From positions 2,387,117 to 2,451,116 of the forward strand of contig NZ_CH724107.1 in the NCBI RefSeq assembly GCF_000153305.1: a stretch of 64,000 nucleotides of DNA, in the 5' to 3' direction. This document shows positions 18,776-26,590 of this stretch, one piece after another. Each line of letters opens with the position of its first letter. Positions within the stretch are counted from its first letter, which is position 1. The notes beneath the pieces are model-generated. The model saw only the letters and a program-made list of their open reading frames with translations. It searched no databases and was not told the origin of the DNA. The translations under genes and the position numbers were made by a program. Source of the stretch: Oceanicola granulosus HTCC2516. GTDB lineage: Bacteria; Pseudomonadota; Alphaproteobacteria; Rhodobacterales; Rhodobacteraceae.

Positions 18776-20263
18776 ATGCTCCTGACCCTCCTCAAGCTCC
18801 TCGCTTTCGTCGTCGTCGTCATGGCGATCGCCTACGGGGCGGTCTGGCTGATGAACGTCGAAGGCGGCGCGACGGTCACCATGGCGGGCTACGAGGTCAC
18901 GCTGACGACGCTGCAGCTCGCCATCGCCTTCGTGGTGCTGGTCCTCGCGATCTGGCTGTTCTTCAAGCTCCTCGGCCTGCTGAGCGCGCTGTTCCACTTT
19001 CTCAACGGCGACGAGACGGCGGTGAGCCGCTACTTCAACAAGCGCACCGAGCGGCGCGGCTTCGAGGCGCTGTCGGAAGGGATGATGGCGCTCGCGGCGG
19101 GCGACGGGCAGCTGGCGCTCGTCAAGGCCGAGAAGGCCGACCGCTACCTCGACCGGCCGGAGCTGACCAACCTCCTCAAGGCGCAGGCCGCCGAGCGGGC
19201 GGGTGACCGGCGCGTCGCCGAGGATACCTACAAGCTGCTGCTGCAGGACGACCGGACCCGGTTCGTCGGGGTGCAGGGTCTGATGCGCCAGAAGCTCGAG
19301 GCGGGCGAGACCGAGACGGCGATGCAGCTCGCGCAGCGTGCCTTCGCCCTGTCGCCGAAGAACGACGAGGTGTCGAACACGCTGCTGCGCCTGCAGGCCG
19401 AGCACGAGGACTGGGCCGGCGCCCGCCAGACGCTCGGCGCGCGGCTCAAGACGGGCGCGATCCCGCGCGACGTCCACCGCCGCCGCGACGCGGTGCTGGC
19501 GCTGTCGGAGGCGCGCGAGAAGCTGCTCGAAGGCAAGGACGCCGCGGCCCACGAGGAGGCCATCGAGGCCAACCGCCTGTCGCCCGACCTGATCCCCGCC
19601 GCGATCATGGCCGCGCGCGGCTACATCGACCAGAACAACGGACGCAGTGCCGCGCGGGTGCTCAAGAAGGCCTGGGAGGCGCAGCCGCACCCCGACCTCG
19701 CCGCCGCCTTCGCCGACATCAAGCCCGACGAGGGGCCCGCCGAGCGGATCAAGCGCTTCCGCGACCTGACCCGCGTGCACCCCGACCATTCCGAGACGCG
19801 GATGCTGCTCGCGGAGCTCCACGTCGCCGCCGAGGATTTCCCGGAGGCGAAGCGCGCCCTGGGCGATCTCGTCGAGACCGACCCGACCGCGCGCGTGCTG
19901 ACCCTGATGGCCGCCATCGAGCGGGGTGCGGGCGCGGACGACACCGTCGTGCGTGGCTGGCTCACCAAGGCTCTCACGGCGCCGCGGGGCGATCAGTGGA
20001 TCTGCGACAACTGCCACAACGTCGCGGCGCATTGGGCGCCGGTCTGTCCCAATTGCAAGAGCTTCGACACGCTCGCCTGGAAGCGGCCGCCGCAGTCGGA
20101 GGTGGCGATGCCGCGCGGGGTGGAGATGCTGCCGCTCATCGTCGGCCGCATCGAAGACCGCAGCGCCGAGACCGCCGCGCCGGGCTCCGTGCCGCCCGAG
20201 GAGGCGAAGGTCGTCGATGCGTCGGCGGATGGGGATATCTCGCGGCAAGAGACCGTACGGTAA
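18776..20263 (+). CDS. hemY: HemY-like TPR membrane protein with C-terminal zinc ribbon
   Basis: 495 residues. Two N-terminal transmembrane helices (about 1-24 and 42-68) are followed by an alpha-helical TPR-type region with the HemY_N features SRYFNKRTERRGFEALSEGMMALAAGD and LVKAEKADRYL. Near the C-terminus a CDNCHNVAAHWAPVCPNC segment places four Cys in a C-x2-C ... C-x2-C arrangement, a likely zinc ribbon. This HemY family is named for its link with heme genes but is not a protoporphyrinogen oxidase; its role is unproven. It lies ten bases after the mitofilin-like gene, so hemD-mitofilin-hemY form one operon. Confidence 0.88.
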   Translation: MLLTLLKLLAFVVVVMAIAYGAVWLMNVEGGATVTMAGYEVTLTTLQLAIAFVVLVLAIWLFFKLLGLLSALFHFLNGDETAVSRYFNKRTERRGFEALSEGMMALAAGDGQLALVKAEKADRYLDRPELTNLLKAQAAERAGDRRVAEDTYKLLLQDDRTRFVGVQGLMRQKLEAGETETAMQLAQRAFALSPKNDEVSNTLLRLQAEHEDWAGARQTLGARLKTGAIPRDVHRRRDAVLALSEAREKLLEGKDAAAHEEAIEANRLSPDLIPAAIMAARGYIDQNNGRSAARVLKKAWEAQPHPDLAAAFADIKPDEGPAERIKRFRDLTRVHPDHSETRMLLAELHVAAEDFPEAKRALGDLVETDPTARVLTLMAAIERGAGADDTVVRGWLTKALTAPRGDQWICDNCHNVAAHWAPVCPNCKSFDTLAWKRPPQSEVAMPRGVEMLPLIVGRIEDRSAETAAPGSVPPEEAKVVDASADGDISRQETVR

Positions 20264-20316
20264 GGCCGAAATAGCCCTTTCCCGCCGCGGGCCTCGGTGT
20301 TAAGAGGCCCGCCGTG

Positions 20317-20392
20317 GCCGGTGTAGCTCAGCTGGTAGAGCACGTCATTCGTAATGATGGGGTCGGGGGTTCGAGTCCCTTCACCGGCACCA
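20317..20392 (+). tRNA. tRNA-Thr (anticodon CGU)
   Basis: A full cloverleaf folds: acceptor GCCGGTG/CACCGGC, D arm GCTC...GAGC, anticodon stem CGTCA/TGATG with loop TTCGTAA (anticodon CGT in DNA), T loop TTCGAGT, and an encoded CCA end. 76 nt including CCA. The T stem has two G-T pairs. Confidence 0.96.
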
Positions 20393-20415
20393 CGACTTCC
20401 CCAGAGATCGCGGCG

Positions 20416-21177
20416 TCAGCCGCCCGTGCGGATCGCGGGCGGTGGCGGGACCATCTCGCCGCGCTCGCCGCGGCGGCAGAGATAGACTTCGCGCTCGGGC
20501 TGGGCGGTGATTTCGAACCCGGAGGAGCGCAGCATCGCCTCCATCGCGGGCCGGTTCGGGACGAACCAGTTGGTGGGATCGGCCGAGAAGCGCTGCTCGA
20601 TGAACCAGAGCTGCGGCCAGTCGGCGCGCTCGAACGGCTCGGGATCGTCGAAGTCGTAATCGTCCGCGACGGGCGCGGCGGCGGTGTCGGGGCCGCGCTG
20701 CATGCACTGGAACAGCATCAGGTCGTCGACGACGTGCTCGTAGAGCAGGTCGAGCGCGAGCAGCGGGTGGCGCAGGTGGTAGAGCACGCCCATGAAGATC
20801 ACGAGATCGAACCGCTCGCCGAGCGCGGCGACGTCGTAGACGTCCATCTGCCGCAGGTCGAGCTCCACGCCCGCGCGTTCGGCGGCGAACTCCGCCTGTG
20901 CGAGGTAGTGCGGATCGCTGTCGATGCCGACCACGCGGCCCGCGCCGCGCCGCGCCATCTCGAGGCTGTAGAAGCCCGCGTTGCAGCCGATGTCGAGGAC
21001 GCTCGCGCCCTGCAGGTCGTCGGGGAGCACGTCGCGGAAGCCCTCGAACTTGAAGCGCGGGTAGTCGCCCAGGAAGTGGTCGGGGGCGGTTTCGATGCCG
21101 TCGATGGTCAGGTTGTGAAACCACGGCCCGAGCTCGGCGATGCGGCGGGCGGTGGCGTCGCCTGAAGCCTCCGTCAC
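20416..21177 (-). CDS. SAM-dependent methyltransferase (TIGR04290-like)
   Basis: 253 residues from GTG 21177, whose GTGA overlaps the stop of the upstream epimerase. Class I methyltransferase motifs are visible: SVLDIGCNAGFYSLEMARRGA (motif I), VVGIDSDPHYLAQAEFA, and LVIFMGVLYHLRHPLLAL. The N-terminus PWFHNLTIDGIETAPDHFLGDYPRFKF and the 'WFVPNRPAMEAMLRSSGFEI' segment resemble the Rta_06860/TIGR04290 group, which occurs beside carbohydrate genes. It probably methylates the product of this glycan cluster, of which it is the last gene. The acceptor is unknown. Confidence 0.82.
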   Translation of the reverse strand: MTEASGDATARRIAELGPWFHNLTIDGIETAPDHFLGDYPRFKFEGFRDVLPDDLQGASVLDIGCNAGFYSLEMARRGAGRVVGIDSDPHYLAQAEFAAERAGVELDLRQMDVYDVAALGERFDLVIFMGVLYHLRHPLLALDLLYEHVVDDLMLFQCMQRGPDTAAAPVADDYDFDDPEPFERADWPQLWFIEQRFSADPTNWFVPNRPAMEAMLRSSGFEITAQPEREVYLCRRGERGEMVPPPPAIRTGG

Positions 21178-22184
21178 GGGCGCACCTCCGCCGCCGCTTC
21201 CGCGCCGCCGCCGGCGGCCGCGATCGCCGGGCGCTGCAGGGCCTCGGCGAAGTACGGGATCGTCTCCTTCAGACCCTGTTCCAGCGGAACACGCGGCTCC
21301 CAGCCCAGCAGCGCCTTGGCGCGCGAGATGTCGGGGCGGCGGCGCTGGGGGTCGTCCTTGGGCAGCGGGCGAAAGACGGGATGGGCCGAGGTCGGCACCA
21401 TGGAGCGGATCAGCTCGGCCAGGTCGAGGATGGTGAATTCGCCGGGGTTGCCGATGTTGACGGGCGCGTCGGGCGTCTCCGGCACCTCCATCAGCGCCAT
21501 CAGCCCGGCGACCATGTCGGCGACGTAGCAGAAGGAGCGGGTCTGCTGGCCGGTGCCGTAGATCGTCATCGGCTCGTCGGACAGCGCCTGGCAGATCAGG
21601 TTTGACACGATGCGCCCGTCGTCGCACTGCATGTTCGGGCCGTAGGTGTTGAAGATCCGCGCCACGCGCACGTCGGTGCGGCCCGCGCGCAGGTAGTCGT
21701 AGCACAGCGCTTCGGCGGCGCGCTTGCCCTCGTCGTAGCAGGCGCGGGGGCCGGTGCAGCTGACATGCCCGGTATAGCCTTCGGGCTGCGGGTGGACCTC
21801 CGGGTCGCCGTAGACCTCGCTCGTCGAGGCTTGCAGCAGCCGCGCCCCCTTGGCCTCCGCGAGCGCGAGCAGGTTATTGGTGCCGACGACGTTGGTCATC
21901 ATCGTGCGGACCGGGTCCGCCTGGTAGGCGGGCGGCGAGGCGGGGGAGGCGAGATTGTAGATGCGGTCGATACGGCCCGAGATCGGCGGAAGCGTCTCTA
22001 CTTCACCGTCAATGAGCCGGAAGTTCCGGTGGCCGAGCAGGCCGGCGACGTTGTGCCGGGTTCCGGTCTGGTAGGAATCCAGCGCGATCACCCGGTGGCC
22101 CTCCTCGAGCAGGGCGGCGCAGAGGTGCGAGCCGATGAAGCCGGCACCACCGGCCACGAGTATGGTTCTGGGCAGGGGGGTCAT
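21174..22184 (-). CDS. NAD-dependent epimerase/dehydratase (UDP-xylose synthase-like)
   Basis: 336 residues from ATG 22184; an ATG at 22190 is an alternative. Extended SDR features: LVAGGAGFIGSHLCAALLEEGH (NAD loop), the ASPASPPAYQADPVRTMMTNVVGT stretch, STSEVYGDPEVHPQPE, an ARIFNTYGPNM box and RSFCYVADMVAGL. The pattern, including CYDEGKRAAEAL as the Y-x3-K motif, is that of UDP-glucuronate decarboxylase (UXS), which makes UDP-xylose. A related sugar-nucleotide epimerase is possible. The start at 22184 gives the same four-base overlap seen at every junction in this operon. Confidence 0.82.
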   Translation of the reverse strand: MTPLPRTILVAGGAGFIGSHLCAALLEEGHRVIALDSYQTGTRHNVAGLLGHRNFRLIDGEVETLPPISGRIDRIYNLASPASPPAYQADPVRTMMTNVVGTNNLLALAEAKGARLLQASTSEVYGDPEVHPQPEGYTGHVSCTGPRACYDEGKRAAEALCYDYLRAGRTDVRVARIFNTYGPNMQCDDGRIVSNLICQALSDEPMTIYGTGQQTRSFCYVADMVAGLMALMEVPETPDAPVNIGNPGEFTILDLAELIRSMVPTSAHPVFRPLPKDDPQRRRPDISRAKALLGWEPRVPLEQGLKETIPYFAEALQRPAIAAAGGGAEAAAEVRP

Positions 22185-23299
22185 GTCCATTCCGGCGTCT
22201 CCTTCGCTTCCCGACGGGTCCCCTCGTCCGGTAGTTTCTGAAGTTCTGCGGCCAGCTCCGCCGCCCGCGCCCGACCGGTATGGCCGGCGAGGACGATCTT
22301 CCGGGCCCGCGCCGCGAGGGCCTCGGGCGTCGTTCCGTCCCGCCCGGTCAACGCGGCAACGGCATCATCAGTGCCATCGGCGATGACGATCGCCTCCCCC
22401 TCCGGCAGCAGCTCGCCGAGACCTCGCCAGCGGTCGGACAGGATCGGCGTGCCGACGGCCGCGGCCTCGAACAGCCGGACGCTCGGCGACCAGCCGAGCC
22501 GGCGCATCGCGGCGCGGGTGATGTTCAAGGTGAAGCGCTGGGCGCTGTAGAAGGCGGCGTGCTCGCTCGGCGGCAGGTGCTCGATCCGCTCGACGTTGGC
22601 GGGCCAGTCGATGTCGTCCGGATATTGCGGCCCGGCCACGACGAAGCGCATCCCGGGCAGCCGCCGCGCCGGCTCGATCAGCAGCGCCTCGAGGCCGGGC
22701 TGGCGGTCGTCGCTGTAGGTGCCGAGGTAGCCCATGTCCCACTTGATCGGCACGTCGGCGCGGGCGTAGCGGGTCTCGTCGACGGAGCAATAGAGCGGCA
22801 GCGGGCGACGCGCGCCGTAGCGCTCGGCGAGCCGGTCGAGCACGCGGCCGCCGGAGAAGCTGAAATAGGCGTCGAACAGCGGCACCTGCCGCTTCGCGAG
22901 GTGCGTGTCCTCGCCCTTGTCGAGCAGGTCCATCGTGACAGGCGTGTCGATATCGTAGAAGCAGAGTCGCTTGAGCGGCATCTCCGCGAGCCGGTCGATC
23001 AGCGCCGCGCCCTCGGGGACGTAGCTGCCGACGATCACCGCGTCGGCGGCCTCGAGCCGGGCGGCGTGGCGGCCGGTGATGTCGTCGAGCGCGTGGTAGT
23101 AGACCAGCTCGCAGAAGTCCGGGTCGGGCAGGTCGCGGTTGTCGCCCGCGTACCACGGCACCTCGCGCTCGAGGAACAGGACGCGGTGGCCTTCGGCGGC
23201 GAGGCCCTTGATGAGCGCGCGGAAGGTCGTCGCGTGGCCGTTGCCCCAGCTCGAGGCGAGCGACAGGCCGAGGATGACGATGTCGAGCGGCTTGCTCAT
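22181..23299 (-). CDS. glycosyltransferase, CgeB-like (GT-B fold), paralogue 3
   Basis: 372 residues. The N-terminus MSKPLDIVILGLSLASSWGNGHATTFRALIKGLAAEGHRVLFLERE parallels the two upstream neighbours. The C-terminal domain (about 250-350) has the Glyco_trans_1_2 layout: FTLNITRAAMRRLGWSPSVRLFEAAAVGTPILSD, then a LLPEGEAIVIAD tail. These are features of spore-coat CgeB-type glycosyltransferases with a GT-B fold. No signal peptide or membrane segment is seen, so it acts in the cytoplasm or at the inner face of the membrane. Donor and acceptor unknown. Overlaps both neighbours by four bases. Confidence 0.75.
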   Translation of the reverse strand: MSKPLDIVILGLSLASSWGNGHATTFRALIKGLAAEGHRVLFLEREVPWYAGDNRDLPDPDFCELVYYHALDDITGRHAARLEAADAVIVGSYVPEGAALIDRLAEMPLKRLCFYDIDTPVTMDLLDKGEDTHLAKRQVPLFDAYFSFSGGRVLDRLAERYGARRPLPLYCSVDETRYARADVPIKWDMGYLGTYSDDRQPGLEALLIEPARRLPGMRFVVAGPQYPDDIDWPANVERIEHLPPSEHAAFYSAQRFTLNITRAAMRRLGWSPSVRLFEAAAVGTPILSDRWRGLGELLPEGEAIVIADGTDDAVAALTGRDGTTPEALAARARKIVLAGHTGRARAAELAAELQKLPDEGTRREAKETPEWT

Positions 23300-24387
23300 G
23301 CCGTCGCCTCCGAAGAACGCACCCGTGCGCGCAGCAGCGCGTCGAGCTGGCGGGCGCGGTGTTGGTAGGTGTGCTCGGCCAGGATCCGGGCGCGGGCCCG
23401 CTCGCCGATGGCGGCGTCGCGGCCGGGGGGCATGTCGCGCAGCGCCTCGGTGACGTCCTGCCCGTCGCGGGCGACGAGCACCTCCTCGCCGGGCTTCAGG
23501 AACAGCTCGATCCCCTCCCAGTAATCCGTCATCAGGCATGCCCCCGCGCCCGCCGCCTCGAAGACGCGGGTGGCCGGGGAGAAGCCCGTCGCGGCCATCG
23601 AATCGCGGGCGATGTTGAGCACCATCCTGGGGGTGACGTTGAAGGCGTTGTGGTCGGCGGTGCGCACGTGGCCGAGGCAGCGGACGTTGCCCGGCACCTT
23701 GTCCTGCTCCCATCCCGAGCCGCCGAGCAGGAACGTGTGCCCGCTCAGCGCGCGGGCGGGGCCGAAGAAGAACTCGTCCACCCGCGCCTCGCGGTCGGGG
23801 AGGCGGTTGCCGAGGAAGGCGAGGTCGCAGGCAAAGCGCGGATCGGGCGGGACCGGGTGATGCGTCGACGGATCGAGCGCGTTGTAGACGGGCACGCATT
23901 CGCGCGCGCCGAGGGCCCGGTAGGCGTCGATCACGGGCTGGCCGCCGCCGTAGGTCAGGACGAGATCGAGGTCGGGCAGCATGGTGCGCAGCGCGTCGTC
24001 GGGGTCGGCCTGCATGGCGGCGAGGGTGGCGGGGGCGTCGACGTCCCAGAAGATGCGCAGCGTGTGCGGCGCGGCGTGGCTCATCACCTCGCGCAGCAGC
24101 ATGTCGTCCTCGAAGCCGACGCCGCTGGCCTTCACCACCACGTCGGCCTTCGCGGCCTCGGCGGCGACGCGCTTCAGCGCCTCGGGCGTGCCGTCGTAGA
24201 CCACCACCTCGCACCACTCGGGCGGGTCGATGTCGCGGTTGGCCTGCCGGTCGTAGACGTCGGGCTCGTAGAAGGTGACGCGGTGGCCGTGCGCGGTGAG
24301 GGCCTGGATGATGCCCCGGTAGTAGGTCGCGGCGCCGTTCCAGTAGCTCGACAGCAGGCTGGACCCGTAGAATGCGATGCGGCTCAT
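23296..24387 (-). CDS. glycosyltransferase, CgeB-like, paralogue 2
   Basis: 363 residues. It starts MSRIAFYGSSLLSSYWNGAATYYRGIIQALTAHGHRVTFYEPD and has the CgeB-like middle region (YDGTPEALKRVAAEAAKADVVVKASGVG, IFWDVDAPATLAAM, DLVLTYGGGQPVIDAYRALGA). The C-terminal donor-binding half ends with SPATRVFEAAGAGACLMTDYWEGIELFLKPGEEVLVA, the Glyco_trans_1_2 signature. This is the most CgeB-like of the three tandem paralogues. It presumably adds one sugar of the cluster's product; specificity is not predictable. Confidence 0.8.
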   Translation of the reverse strand: MSRIAFYGSSLLSSYWNGAATYYRGIIQALTAHGHRVTFYEPDVYDRQANRDIDPPEWCEVVVYDGTPEALKRVAAEAAKADVVVKASGVGFEDDMLLREVMSHAAPHTLRIFWDVDAPATLAAMQADPDDALRTMLPDLDLVLTYGGGQPVIDAYRALGARECVPVYNALDPSTHHPVPPDPRFACDLAFLGNRLPDREARVDEFFFGPARALSGHTFLLGGSGWEQDKVPGNVRCLGHVRTADHNAFNVTPRMVLNIARDSMAATGFSPATRVFEAAGAGACLMTDYWEGIELFLKPGEEVLVARDGQDVTEALRDMPPGRDAAIGERARARILAEHTYQHRARQLDALLRARVRSSEATA

Positions 24388-25505
24388 GCGCTGGCCTCCG
24401 TTGTCGTCTTGGTGTCGATGTCGAGGCGGGTCAGCACCGCGAGCAGTTCGTCGGCGCGATGGCCGCAGGTGTGGCGGGCGTGGATCGTCTCGAGCCCGCA
24501 GGTCGCCTGCTCGCGCGCGGCGTCCGGGTTGGAGAGCAGCTCGCGCAGGTGGGCGGTCATCTCGTCGCCGTCGGCGGCGAAGCGGAAGTCGCCGGGCCGG
24601 AACAGACCCTCGGCATCGTCCCACGGCGCGCTGACGAGGGGGATGCCGCAGGCCAGCGCCTCGAACGGGCGGATGGTCGGGATGCCGGGCAGGCTCTCGA
24701 CATAGGGCCGGCGCGGGACGTGGACGGTGACGCGATGGGCGGCGAAGGCGCGGGGGACGTCGGTGTTGGCGATGCTGCCGGCGAAGTTGATGCCCGCGTC
24801 GCGCAGCCGGGCGCGCGCGTGGTCGGGGTAGCGGACGCCGTGGATGCGGGTCTTGAGGCCGAGCAGCTCGGCGGGCGCGATGAGGAACCGCTCGAGCTCT
24901 TCGGTCCGCTCGCCGTCGCCCCAATTGCCGACCCAGACGAGGTCGCCCTCCGGCTTGGCGGCCGGATCGGGGCGGAACAGGCTCACATCCGCGGCCTCGT
25001 GCCAGGTGAAGACCTGCCGGCCCCAGCCCGCCGCGAGGTAGCGCTCGCGCAGGGCCTCGCCGAAGGCCAGCACCCCGTCGTAGCCCGCCAGGTCCATGCC
25101 GGCGATCTCGCCCTCGGCGCTGACGGCCCGGTGGTGGGTGTCGTGGAACAGCAGCGTGAACCGCCCGCCGCGCGCCCGCGCCCGCCCGATGCGGGCGACG
25201 AGGGTCGGGTCGGTCCACTCGTGCACCACCACCACGTCGGCGGCGTCGAGCGCGGCCTCGTGGTCGAAGCCGGCGCCGTAGATTTCCCAGCTCAGCTCGG
25301 GGAAGACCCGCTCGAAGTCGCCGATCGCCCCGGGCCCACGGTCGGCGATCAGGTTCTCGCGGCTCCACGCGCCGTCGGGTTCGAGCGCGTGGGTGCCGTG
25401 GCCGCGGACCTGCAGGGCGCGCATGACGCCGCGCAGGAAGTGGGCGTTGCCGTGGTTCCAGTCGGAGGCGAGGGAGTGGGTGTAGAACAGGAAGCGCATG
25501 GTCAC
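24384..25505 (-). CDS. glycosyltransferase, CgeB-like, paralogue 1
   Basis: 373 residues from GTG 25505 (four-base overlap with the previous gene); ATG 25499 would shorten it by two residues. The start FLFYTHSLASDWNHGNAHFLRGVMRALQVRGH aligns with the paralogues. Middle motifs are VVVHEWTDPTLVARIG and LLFHDTHHRAVSA. The C-terminal half has HVPRRPYVESLPGIPTIRPFEALACGIPLVSAPWDDAEGLFRPGDFRFA, the GT-B donor-binding region. A cytoplasmic glycosyltransferase acting within the same pathway as its neighbours; sugar donor unknown. Confidence 0.78.
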   Translation of the reverse strand: MTMRFLFYTHSLASDWNHGNAHFLRGVMRALQVRGHGTHALEPDGAWSRENLIADRGPGAIGDFERVFPELSWEIYGAGFDHEAALDAADVVVVHEWTDPTLVARIGRARARGGRFTLLFHDTHHRAVSAEGEIAGMDLAGYDGVLAFGEALRERYLAAGWGRQVFTWHEAADVSLFRPDPAAKPEGDLVWVGNWGDGERTEELERFLIAPAELLGLKTRIHGVRYPDHARARLRDAGINFAGSIANTDVPRAFAAHRVTVHVPRRPYVESLPGIPTIRPFEALACGIPLVSAPWDDAEGLFRPGDFRFAADGDEMTAHLRELLSNPDAAREQATCGLETIHARHTCGHRADELLAVLTRLDIDTKTTTEASA

Positions 25506-26590
25506 TCGGCGGCTGTCAGCGCCGCGGCGGCGGCGACGCGGTCATGGATGTCGGCCATCGCCCGGGCCTGCGCGGCGAGGGTGTAGCGCGCGGCGCGGGT
25601 CTTGGCGGCCGCGCCGAGGGCGCTGCGGCGGGCGGGGTCACGGGCGAGGGCGGTGAGGGTGGCGGCGAGCGCGTCGGCGTCGCCGGGCGGGAAGAAAAGG
25701 GCGGAATCGTCCCACAACTCGCGAAAGGTCGGGATGTCGGACAGCACCAGCGGCGCGCCGGCGCGGGCGGCTTCGAGCACGGCGAGGCCGAACGGCTCGT
25801 AGAGCGACGGCGACACGAAGATGCCGGCGCTCGCGATTAGGCGGGCTGCGGCGTCATGGGGCAGCGCGCCGCGATGGTCGGCGACCTGCACATCGAGGCG
25901 GGCGCCGTTGGGGCCGGCCGTGGCGCCGAGCATGAGCACCGGCCAGTCGACCCGTCCGGCGGCGGCGTCGAGCGTCGCACCGCCCTTGCCCTCGTCCCAC
26001 CAACGGCCGGCGGCGACAATGGTCTCCGTGCGGGTCACCTCCGGCACTGCGTCCGCGCTGGCATTGTGGACGACGTGGAGGTCGTTCAGGCCGGAATAGA
26101 GCCGCTTCAGCGCCGCCGCTTGTGCCGCGGAAGGCGCGACGACGGCGTCGGCGCGGGCCAGGCCGGCAGCGGTCAGCTCGTGCGCCCAGGCCATGTCGCC
26201 GGGCACGCCGCTGCCGCGCACTGCCTCGAACCAGCTGGCGAGGCAGGAGTGCGACACAGCGAGCACCGGCCGGCCCGACGGCAGGTCGGCGGCCTGGCTC
26301 GGCAGGTTGCACTGGATCAGCCCGGCGCCGCGACGGTCGGCGACCTCGGCGAGCCAGTCGCCCGCTCCGGCCACGTCCCCCGGCCCCCGCGCCATCCACT
26401 CGAGCGCCTGCGGCCCCCAATCGAGCGGCCCCAGCGCCTCGGCCTCGGCGCGCTGGGCGGCGTCGGGAGCAGGCCCGAAGCCGGCGAAGCAGACGGGCCG
26501 CCCGAGCGCGCGCAGGCCGCGGGCGAGGTCGATGGCGTAGCGCCAGACGCCGCCGACGGCGTCGAGGGTCAGCAGGACGGGCGGGGTCAT
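25502..26590 (-). CDS. glycosyltransferase family 4 (GT1/GT4 group)
   Basis: 362 residues. Typical GT4 features: an N-terminal VLLTLDAVGGVWRYAIDLARGLRALG, the mid-protein DAVVAPSAAQAAALKRLY and VVHNASAD segment, and the C-terminal SPSLYEPFGLAVLEAARAGAPLVLSDIPTFRELW. The last contains the E-x7-E motif of retaining GT-B glycosyltransferases. It differs clearly from the three CgeB-like paralogues downstream, so at least two kinds of transferase act in the pathway. Overlaps both neighbours by four bases. Confidence 0.85.
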   Translation of the reverse strand: MTPPVLLTLDAVGGVWRYAIDLARGLRALGRPVCFAGFGPAPDAAQRAEAEALGPLDWGPQALEWMARGPGDVAGAGDWLAEVADRRGAGLIQCNLPSQAADLPSGRPVLAVSHSCLASWFEAVRGSGVPGDMAWAHELTAAGLARADAVVAPSAAQAAALKRLYSGLNDLHVVHNASADAVPEVTRTETIVAAGRWWDEGKGGATLDAAAGRVDWPVLMLGATAGPNGARLDVQVADHRGALPHDAAARLIASAGIFVSPSLYEPFGLAVLEAARAGAPLVLSDIPTFRELWDDSALFFPPGDADALAATLTALARDPARRSALGAAAKTRAARYTLAAQARAMADIHDRVAAAAALTAAE

